Source: Deltaproteobacteria bacterium | Lineage (GTDB): Bacteria > Myxococcota_A > UBA9042 | Direction of reading: 5' to 3' | Length of the DNA: 41,920 bases | NCBI GenBank assembly: GCA_016875335.1 | Contig: VGRO01000031.1 | Coordinates: 1-41,920, forward strand | In this document: positions 27,001 through 32,532 of the stretch, piece by piece | Numbering within the stretch: the first letter of the stretch is position 1 | How the letters are laid out: the number at the start of each line of letters is the position of its first letter | The notes under the pieces: generated by a model | The model's input: the letters and a program-made list of their open reading frames with translations, nothing else | Database searches by the model: none | Told to the model about the DNA's origin: nothing | Position numbers and translations under genes: made by a program

Positions 27001-27847
27001 CGACCGCGACGTGTGGCTGGTGCAGGTCGGCGCCGACGGAAAAGTAAAAAGCGACGCCAAGTTCCCGGCCCCGAAGGCCCAGGCTGTCCACGTCGGCTAT
27101 CCATCCAAGGCAGGCTGGCTCTTTGCCGGCAGCAAAGACGGCCTGGCGTGGTTTGGTGAACGTGACGTGGCCGGCAAGGTCCTGTGGGAGTCGACGTTCG
27201 CCTGCAAGGCGGCAAGTGCCAACGACTTGCCCAAGTGTGCGCTGAGCGATCTCGCACCCGGCCCTGGCGGCCTGTATTGGCTGCAGGCCCACGCCGGCGA
27301 CGACTTCGGCGGCTATGGCGAGCAGCTCACGGCCACCGCCGCGCCTGGCAAGCCCGTGGTCCAAGCGTGGCATTTCTCCAGCAACCCCTACTTTGGCGGT
27401 CGATTGGTGGCCCTGCCAGACGGCACAGCGCTGGCCTTCCGCACCCAATGGAACGGTGCTCGCTGGGTGATCCGCTGGGACAAGGTCGGCGCAGATGGCA
27501 AGACCCAGGCTACCGTCGTCGTGCCCAGTTCGACCACCCAATTTGCCCGCGACGCCCTGCTACTGGCCAACGGCGACCTGCTGGTCGTTGGCGGCGCACA
27601 CCGCAACGTCTTCATCGCACAAGGCGCGACCCTGTGGCGGGTCTCCCAGTCCGGCAAGGTGGTCTGGGACGAATCGCCGCAGCTGAACACCTTGGGCCAG
27701 AGTTGGTTCGACGCCGTTTTGCCCGGCCCCAAGGCCGATGAAGTCACGGCGCTCGGCTGGGCCTACGTCACCGCTGCAACCCAACACGACCCGTGGCTTC
27801 GGGTCGTGCAAACCGGCGGCAAGGCCTTCTGCAACGGCACGGAATAG
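21065..27847 (+). CDS. Giant Cys-repeat/beta-propeller surface lipoprotein (2260 aa)
   Basis: The ATG at 21065 has GAGG eight bases upstream; the signal (VAVAALLAACG) ends in a lipobox LAAC. A short Asp/Ala-rich linker leads to a Cys-rich block (to about residue 965) with tandem long units carrying EDGNLCNGTLYCDK, NPATVKTCPS and closing Cys, plus CxDGNxCTxDxC units. Residues of about 1000-1785 are propeller-like repeats (ADGQTFALAGQRG, GGKDGWLVRLDANGKVLGE), interrupted by an Asn-Ala-Asn-Pro microrepeat. A second short Cys block (about 1793-1890) and a second propeller (about 1900-2260) follow. The module order differs from the divergent 1752-aa protein. A GIN-domain lipoprotein gene starts eight bases after its stop and is probably co-transcribed. 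Extracellular adhesin or matrix role is inferred. Long minus-strand ORFs here are shadows. Confidence 0.9.
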   Translation: MHDAPKTRRIAVEAHVAVAALLAACGTDVLTSPAQATDASTAAADADTAEVANLDTASDGRAAAADLQGAEDAAAPQDADTGVAPDLSPPQDASQADIDAGPPCQSNADCPQASEPCTESRCEAKLGFCKFVQALDGAPCDDDEPCTLGDKCKAGQCIAGKPGCNCKADADCAGFDDGDLCNGGWVCNKAQTPSVCAVAASGKVVCPPGDSPCTANVCNPVSGGCEATPTNDGGACEDGKVCTSGDHCAGGTCVPGKDECPCKKSSDCDDDGDACNGVPYCDKSELPWTCKTNPGTVVTCNKGSDTLCVANQCNPKTGTCVLTPVNEGGTCEDGNPCSGGDSCKTGTCAAGVNLCGCNGDAECKPYDDADLCNGTLFCNLTTKPHQCQVNPKTVVVCPSVDDTACTKNQCDKTTGKCGFVLAKDSSPCNDDNPCTTDDNCQAGVCTAKTNVCPCNANGDCANKDDGNLCNGTLYCDKSKVPYGCAVNPATVKTCPSVDNTACLANLCLPKTGNCAMTAVNEAAACEADGNPCTVGDVCSSGACKAGPNNCPCAQDSDCDAQEDGNLCNGTLYCHKATSNCVLNPNSVVQCSTVADTTCAANQCDPKNGKCAMAPRNQGLACDADGNACTQGDVCDKGVCVVGVNTCGCQATSDCNKYEDGNPCNGTLYCDKAALPYQCKVNPATVKVCGAGVPKACQVWQCNPKTNACEYFAGVNGTPCEDGVACTVGDVCAAGSCTAGSNLCGCYKDADCGPQEDGNLCNGSLYCDKSKVPYLCKVNPYSVVQCPTAADSECLFLSCEPKTGLCLPTTATETGLCNDGDACTLGDNCKKGECVGSQVQCDDGIVCTFDACDPGSGCVAVANAAAACNDDNVCTVDTCDAKAGCAHAPAPGSGPCDDGDPCTGPDTCGAGKCAGVKGGGCDDGNLCTDDACAPAGGACLHTANTLPCEGDLRCAAGVCGACRAFGRPLRVGCDLVEPWPYYPSNAYPPHPPLASHCEQANNKNLEEGEDATELSDGRLLAVGAASLDGSAATVGWAQWFLPGGKWLADQTYGKAGVARFLGVASAPAGGAWAVGVRGDDAKVPRPWLVRLDAQGKVAAELVLAAGASDAGAVAQFEAVTPTSDGGCIAVGWTQGAKSTASDAMAVRFDGAAQVVWTTVLTTTTANQAPQSEKWHAIAASADGQTFALAGQRGNVLKPGAGTEGWLVLVDANGQWLWQRDHGGPGHDILFAVSRSPTGGWVAAGTRDKATINHPGDGWVLQTDSQGLWVDEKVLPGPGDDVLRAIGWHPLRGWLAAGSQALNPGPNDKTWSANYDRGRAWFVRLKGDLSQVWQTHSDHYGLETIRGGSVLREGDLWVAGDTRTHLPNGDAPVDKPDGLALRVDGATGQDSCACNVFERTDATATGPSRLESVTADATGQVFAVGWQTASNGLADAWVQALDPLGKVLVNQQFGKAGEDRLYHVAAHGKGFVAVGSTDSTGLGGKDGWLVRLDANGKVLGEYTFGGSADDELLRVQALPDGAWLAVGRSKSLAKGGWDGWAVGVKADFTLAWEKRIGDKFDDGLRGIALLGAGANWRILVAGHVGFNANPNANPNANGYLAVWKPDGSPALDASGKGLETQLASNGSKVGTGHQLLFDVARLGDGSAVAVGHSGNILQGGLWWVRIDAEGHAVKEVVKHTAMVGGTGRQVLREGSNGFVVVGDGSFHTYLEGGNDGFALRIDGADVVQGFEALYATPAGKFGRAMAFSSFARLPEGHYLAVGHADKLKGGTRYGWVLRMDAYLQGPGMRFNGKGVDGNCTFGRCGQAFPARARAHGDGCTDDNECTVGDQCTAGLCQHHAVNTCDDGNPCTLDSCYAGPGCTAEPTGEGKSCAAGLVCGAGNCGGKCQGLLSASAPLPKHEQFGRAVPAAGGGWWVTGLSRPSSMAAGQPLDAWFGKIDVSGKLTILFESGLSTYDDALDALVPMPDGSLWLAGWVQPSSGDRDVWLVQVGADGKVKSDAKFPAPKAQAVHVGYPSKAGWLFAGSKDGLAWFGERDVAGKVLWESTFACKAASANDLPKCALSDLAPGPGGLYWLQAHAGDDFGGYGEQLTATAAPGKPVVQAWHFSSNPYFGGRLVALPDGTALAFRTQWNGARWVIRWDKVGADGKTQATVVVPSSTTQFARDALLLANGDLLVVGGAHRNVFIAQGATLWRVSQSGKVVWDESPQLNTLGQSWFDAVLPGPKADEVTALGWAYVTAATQHDPWLRVVQTGGKAFCNGTE
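25817..25849 (+). repeat. In-frame NANP microrepeat
   Basis: AACGCCAACCCC is repeated twice and then started again, encoding NANPNANPNAN within the first propeller of the giant protein. It forms a loop between two propeller strands and could vary in copy number by slippage. Confidence 0.85.
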
Positions 27848-27855
27848 GAGCTCCC

Positions 27856-28521
27856 ATGAAAGCCTGGCTACTGTTGGTGCTCGCGGCCGCGACCGCGTGC
27901 AACTTCAAGTTCAACGCCTTCCGTTCGGGGCTGGCGGGCGACGGCAACCTCAAGTCTGAGGCGCGGCCGCCCGAGGTGTTCACGGCCGTCGAGGCGACAG
28001 GATCCCTGGAGCTGGCGCTCTCGGTCGGGCCGGGTACGCCCAAGCTCGAATTGCGCGGCGACGCCAACCTTTTGCCCCACGTGCGCACCCGATTTGAAGG
28101 GGGCGTGCTCAGGATCGACAGCGACCAGGAGCTCGCGCCCAACCACCCGCTGGTCGTCACCGCCCACACGGGCAAACTCGACAAGGTGTCGCTTTCGGGT
28201 GCCGGCAAGGTGCAAGTCCTTGGGCTGCACGGCGATCGCTTTGCGCTCAACGTGTCGGGCGCGGCCCATGCCAAGCTCGCTGGCGACGTGTCGGCAACCA
28301 GTCTCGACATCGCTGGCGCTGGCAAGGTGGACGCAGCTGAATTGGTGGCCACCGATGTCGAGGTGCAGGTTTCGGGCGCGGGCAAGGCCAGCGTGTATGC
28401 CACCGGCAAGCTCAAAGTCGGCATCAGCGGCGCGGGCAGGGTCAGCTACGCCGGCAAACCCAAGGCGATCGAGAAGTCGATTTCGGGCGTGGGTGTGCTG
28501 CGCGAACAGGACGACAAATAG
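27856..28521 (+). CDS. GIN-domain (DUF2807) lipoprotein
   Basis: A 221-residue protein. The ATG at 27856 has TAGGAG five bases upstream and lies eight bases after the stop of the 2260-aa gene. The signal MKAWLLLVLAAATAC gives a lipobox ending at Cys15. The rest is a right-handed, beta-rich repeat typical of GIN/DUF2807 domains: EVFTAVEATGSLELALSVG, then repeated VSLSGAGKVQ, LDIAGAGKVDA, VQVSGAGKASVY and VGISGAGRVSYAG. Such head-domain lipoproteins are widespread in envelopes, usually of unknown function. Operon position suggests it helps display or anchor the giant protein, which is inference. It converges with the monooxygenase-like gene with 12 bases between stops and no visible terminator. 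Confidence 0.88.
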   Translation: MKAWLLLVLAAATACNFKFNAFRSGLAGDGNLKSEARPPEVFTAVEATGSLELALSVGPGTPKLELRGDANLLPHVRTRFEGGVLRIDSDQELAPNHPLVVTAHTGKLDKVSLSGAGKVQVLGLHGDRFALNVSGAAHAKLAGDVSATSLDIAGAGKVDAAELVATDVEVQVSGAGKASVYATGKLKVGISGAGRVSYAGKPKAIEKSISGVGVLREQDDK

Positions 28522-28533
28522 AGCATCTTTCGC

Positions 28534-30261
28534 CTACTTCGGTGGCAGATACAGCACCTGCACTACCGCCAGGCACATCTCGTCCAGCGTCTCTTCACCG
28601 AGCGACACCGGCACCGGCGCGGACTTGCCTTGTTCCTTGAGCGCCGCCGCCACGAACTTGTTGCCCATCGAGTTGTCGTAGGTGCATTTCAGACGCAACC
28701 GGTCGCCAGCGCCGAGCGTCGGCAACTGGTCCAGGCTGGTGTCGTACACGTAGATGCGCTGCCAGTTGAAATCCCAATTGGGCGTCTCGATGAGGCATTC
28801 GTCGGCCGGGGCGGTCAACGGGTTTGCGGCCGGGGCAGTGGTGCACGCGTGAATCGTTGCCTGCGGGCCGGCACCTTTGAGGGCCTCGGACTGCAAGCAC
28901 TGACCGCAGTTGGCGTCGAGCTTGCCGAGCGCCGCCTTGCACTTGTCCTGCGCGCACACGGCAAGGTCTGCTGCTTGCTTGCCCGGGCATTCTTTGGCAA
29001 GGCACGACACCAGTGGATCGATCATGGCCTGCGTACATGCTGCCTTGGGATCCGGCCGTTCGACCCGAATCTGCATGGACCGGCCGACGTAGTGCATGTG
29101 GGTGCCCACCGCGTAGATCTTGAACTGCGGCATAGGCTTGCCGTCGAACGACTGCGGAATCGTGAACACCATTTCTTCGGTGTGGTCCTTGGCTCCGGCC
29201 GGGATGACGAACTTGGGCCCGCCCGGCGGGTCGCCCGGCCCGGGCAAAAGGCCCTCACCATTCTTGCCGGTCGGCGCGTTCCCGATGAGCACCGTGTCGC
29301 CGAGCATGGTCGGCGCGCCCTTGACGTAGCGCAGTTGCACCTTGGTCAGGTCCGGCGCCGCCGGCTCACCGAGCGGGTGGTAGTGCACCTGCATGACGAT
29401 CTTGCTGCCCTTGGGCAGCCTCGCACCCATGCCGACCGGAAATTCCAGCGGCACGGATCCCGGAGCCCACGCGCCGATGAGGTTGCCTTCTTGGTCCAGT
29501 TGCGCGGAGCCGAAGCAGTCGTACTGACCGTCTTTGTCCGCGTGCTTGGCGCTGCTGTTGTTGGGATCGACGAAAAGCAAGACGTGGTGCACGACCAGCG
29601 GATTGCCAGGCAGCACCTGGATGCCGTTGAGGTACTCGGTCTTGTCGTAGCTGGCGTCCAGCACGAAACAGCGCAGTTGGTCTTTCTGGCCCGCCGCCAC
29701 AAACGGCGCTTTGGGCGCGGCGACCACGTCAACCGCGTCGAGCTTGGCCGACTTGACGGCGACCGTCTTGGGCGCGTCGGCGGGGTTGCCCTCGGGTGTT
29801 CCCGCGGCCAGCCAATCGCCGAGCGCCTTGCGTTCCGCGGCTGACAGGCGCAGGTCGTTGCGCCAACCGAACCGCGGCTTGCAGGTGGGGGTATCGCGGG
29901 CGCTCCACGGGGGCATGCGGTCGGCGTCAATGGACCCCAAGCCGGCGGCGATGGTCGCCTTGGCGCTGGCGTAGGTGTCGAGCGAGAACGGTGCGATGCC
30001 CGCGCCGCCGTGGCATTGCGTGCAATGGTCGCCGAGGATCCGTGCGACGTCTTTGTGCCAGGTCGGCCCGCTTGCCGCAGCCTGGGCGCCGTCCACCGTC
30101 GCGCCAGTGTCGGTCGTCGACGCGGCGCTGCTGTCAGCCGAGGCGGCATCGGTTGACGCGGACTCTGCACTCGAGGTGTCGGCGTCGGCGGTACCGCTGG
30201 CACACCCGCTCGCCACCAGGCACAGCCCGGCAGCCGCCGCGACCCATGGAAGAACTTTCAT
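28534..30261 (-). CDS. Haem c- and copper-binding monooxygenase-like lipoprotein
   Basis: A 575-residue protein. MKVLPWVAAAAGLCLVASGC gives a lipoprotein signal (Cys20), followed by a Ser/Ala/Asp linker. CTQCH (80-84) is a cytochrome c haem site. The rest resembles the two-domain copper type II ascorbate-dependent monooxygenases (PHM/DBM): HH at 225-226 and the HYH pair 293/295 for the first copper site, HMH (388-390) plus Met562 in DEMC for the second. An inserted Cys-rich segment (about 408-475) sits between the last histidines and the terminal methionine. The family hydroxylates substrates using copper and oxygen; the haem domain may deliver electrons. Substrate unknown. A promoter is seen about 125 bases upstream. 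Confidence 0.82.
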   Translation of the reverse strand: MKVLPWVAAAAGLCLVASGCASGTADADTSSAESASTDAASADSSAASTTDTGATVDGAQAAASGPTWHKDVARILGDHCTQCHGGAGIAPFSLDTYASAKATIAAGLGSIDADRMPPWSARDTPTCKPRFGWRNDLRLSAAERKALGDWLAAGTPEGNPADAPKTVAVKSAKLDAVDVVAAPKAPFVAAGQKDQLRCFVLDASYDKTEYLNGIQVLPGNPLVVHHVLLFVDPNNSSAKHADKDGQYDCFGSAQLDQEGNLIGAWAPGSVPLEFPVGMGARLPKGSKIVMQVHYHPLGEPAAPDLTKVQLRYVKGAPTMLGDTVLIGNAPTGKNGEGLLPGPGDPPGGPKFVIPAGAKDHTEEMVFTIPQSFDGKPMPQFKIYAVGTHMHYVGRSMQIRVERPDPKAACTQAMIDPLVSCLAKECPGKQAADLAVCAQDKCKAALGKLDANCGQCLQSEALKGAGPQATIHACTTAPAANPLTAPADECLIETPNWDFNWQRIYVYDTSLDQLPTLGAGDRLRLKCTYDNSMGNKFVAAALKEQGKSAPVPVSLGEETLDEMCLAVVQVLYLPPK

Positions 30262-30384
30262 GCGGACTCGATTCGGCCGCGCAGGCGGCAACGGGGCGCG
30301 ACCGCCCAGGCGGCGGCCGCGCGCGGAAGAAAAACGGGTGTGGAACGGGACACGCGACGCCCGCCGTGCCGCGCGAGGGCGGCC

Positions 30385-30412
30385 AGCATAGGGGCGGCGG
30401 TGGCCTTGTCAA
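30385..30412 (-). promoter_or_regulatory. Putative sigma70 promoter of the monooxygenase-like gene
   Basis: On the minus strand TTGACA (30412-30407), 16 bases, then TATGCT (30390-30385). It lies in the 297-base gap between the two minus-strand genes, with a predicted leader of about 115 bases to the ATG at 30261. Nothing else was recognised in this gap (30262-30558). Confidence 0.6.
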
Positions 30413-30558
30413 TGGGCCTCGCGCGTCTCGCCACTGCGTGAGTGCGCGTCAACCTGGCCGCCCGGGTGCGTTTGGATGGGTTCCCATCGCGGGCCGTTCC
30501 AAGGTGACCCGCCCGTGCAACGGATCGCGCGGCGCAGCGCGGTCGGTCGGACCGCCGG

Positions 30559-32532
30559 TCAGCGAATCCACACCTGCACGTGGCTGAACCCAAACGACTC
30601 GTCGCTCTTGTCCTGATCGATGCCGGTCTTGAACTCCATCTTGAGCGACCCACCCTGGTGGTCCAACAGCCCCATCGCGGCCTCGATGTTCCAATAGCCG
30701 TTGGGGCCACCGTTGTTGCCCCAAGGGGCCGGGCTGAAGGTAGCAGTCACCCAGCCGGGCCCGCTCCCGGCGCCACTGTATTGCTTGTTTGCCGTGAACT
30801 TGAGGGCTCCGTCGATGTAGACCTGAGCGCCGTTGCCCTCGCCGTCCCAGCTATCGACGGCGTAGTAGCGGGCCATGACCTTGGCTTGTGCATGTGGAAT
30901 ATTCTTGAAATCAAAGGTCTTTGCGCTTGATCCGCCGGCACCCCACATGCCGTGGACCTTGGTCGCCGCGCCGGCCACCGTCGCGTCGGTCAAGCTGCCG
31001 TCGCTCCAGCCGGTGGCGTCGGCGGTCGTTTCCAGGGCGATGCGCGTCCAGCCGCCTCCGTCGGTGGTCATGTCGCAGAAGTACTTGGCCGGGCCGCTCC
31101 CGGTCTTGAGCCAGTAGTCGCCGTCTTTGCTGAGCGGCGCCTTGGTCAACACGTCCTTGCACGACGCCGCCGGGTTGTCCTGCGACCCGACCTGCGCCAG
31201 CACGATGGGCACCCACTCTTTGCCGTTGCAGACCAGGATCGCCGCCTCTTTCGGGCTGGCGTACATGGCGCCGAAGTGGCCCGGCGTACAGACGATGGGC
31301 GCGGTGTCGGTGACCATCAACTGCAGGGCGCCCGCCGCCGCGACCTTCTTGTTCGACAACGTCTGCACTTGCACGGACCAACTGTCGATAGCGCCGTCCT
31401 TGCCGCCGCCGTTGTTGCTGAGATCGGCGACCACGATCTGCCAAATGCCCTTGGGGTTCTTGCCCACCCATGGATCCAGCGCCTTGTGGCCGGGGCCGTC
31501 GAGCTTGAGCGCCAACTGCTTGCCGGTTTTTTCGCCGTCGAACACGGTCGTCTTGGCGCCGGTCGGGTCGTAGAGATCCACGCGCACTTTGCTGACGTCG
31601 CTGTTGCTGACGGCGATGTTGACCGTCAAGCCGGTGGCAACGCCAAAGTCGGGCACGTCGACCTTGTCGCTGGTGCCCGCGCCGTTGAAATCGGCAATGG
31701 CGACCGGCGCCGTGGTCGAAGCCGCCGACTCGGTGAACTGGTTTTTGAGCAGGCCATTGGAGACCTCGTCCAGGCCGTCGGCCGGCAGGTTGGCCGCGGT
31801 GACCCCGCCCGCGATGCAGTCGAGCGCGCCATCGGCCTTGATACCCTTGACCACCAGACCCGTGCCGCACGCCACGCCGACCTTTGCCATCGTCGGAATG
31901 GCCGTGAGGTCGGCAAACGCGCCGGTCTTGGCGACGTCGCTCAGTTGCGGGGCACCCTTGAGGTCGCCGTAGTTGCCCGACGCGGCCACGGCGGACAGCG
32001 CACCGGCCTTGACGTAGTCCGCAAGATCCGCCGACTTGGCGAAGCCTTGCAAATCCCCAGCCTTGACGTAGCCGGCCAGCGCCTTGGGGTCGAGGTGGCT
32101 GGCGCCAATGCAGCCCGAGCAGTCGAGGCCTTCGGCGACGGCGGCGCGGATGGCCAGCGGCGCAGACAACAACGGCTTGCGCTGCAGTTCCGGGTCATTG
32201 CCGATCGTGACGCCGAGCCAGGCTTCGGGCAGGGCGCCGAGCACCGCGGCCGTCAACGCCACCTCGCCGCCGAGGGCCAACGAGAACTGGCCGCCCTTGA
32301 GGGTGACGACCAGCGGCCCCTCCTTCCAGGCTGGCTTGGCTTCCTTCTCCCCGCCGTAGAGCCGGAACGTCAGCGCGTAATCGCCATCGGCGACAGGTCC
32401 ACCCCCCTGGGCCATCACCAGCCCGTTGACCGTGGTCGAAGCGGGCACCGCGGCGAGGGCCGGGGCTGCGACCAGGGCGGCAACTGCGCACAACGCGGCG
32501 CGAACGGCACCGGAGCGGGAAACAGGCAACAT
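30559..32532 (-). CDS. Secreted modular protein: tail-fibre-like repeats, P-like domain and fibrinogen-like domain
   Basis: A 657-residue paralogue of the protein at 13301. The ATG at 32530-32532 has GGAGG five bases upstream, and a Sec signal peptide ends near AAPALA. The shared parts are the LDCSGCIGASHLDPKALAG motif, spacer repeats (SGNYGDLKGAPQLSDVAK, TGAFADLTAIP), ACGTGLVVKGIKADGALDC, and a P-like domain with VGKNPKGIWQIVVADLSNN. The C-terminal third differs: ASCKDVLTKAPLSKDGDYWL followed by YFCDMTTDGGGWTRIA is a fibrinogen-related (FReD-like) recognition module, with a beta-sandwich-like tail. It probably binds glycans or surface ligands outside the cell, which is inferred from the module. 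The upstream lipoprotein ORF overlaps its first 118 bases. Confidence 0.87.
   Translation of the reverse strand: MLPVSRSGAVRAALCAVAALVAAPALAAVPASTTVNGLVMAQGGGPVADGDYALTFRLYGGEKEAKPAWKEGPLVVTLKGGQFSLALGGEVALTAAVLGALPEAWLGVTIGNDPELQRKPLLSAPLAIRAAVAEGLDCSGCIGASHLDPKALAGYVKAGDLQGFAKSADLADYVKAGALSAVAASGNYGDLKGAPQLSDVAKTGAFADLTAIPTMAKVGVACGTGLVVKGIKADGALDCIAGGVTAANLPADGLDEVSNGLLKNQFTESAASTTAPVAIADFNGAGTSDKVDVPDFGVATGLTVNIAVSNSDVSKVRVDLYDPTGAKTTVFDGEKTGKQLALKLDGPGHKALDPWVGKNPKGIWQIVVADLSNNGGGKDGAIDSWSVQVQTLSNKKVAAAGALQLMVTDTAPIVCTPGHFGAMYASPKEAAILVCNGKEWVPIVLAQVGSQDNPAASCKDVLTKAPLSKDGDYWLKTGSGPAKYFCDMTTDGGGWTRIALETTADATGWSDGSLTDATVAGAATKVHGMWGAGGSSAKTFDFKNIPHAQAKVMARYYAVDSWDGEGNGAQVYIDGALKFTANKQYSGAGSGPGWVTATFSPAPWGNNGGPNGYWNIEAAMGLLDHQGGSLKMEFKTGIDQDKSDESFGFSHVQVWIR

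Noticed and set aside
21344..27541. Minus-strand open frame of 2065 codons
   Set aside because: It is antisense to the Cys-repeat/propeller gene, lacks signal and domains, and arises from high GC at third positions.
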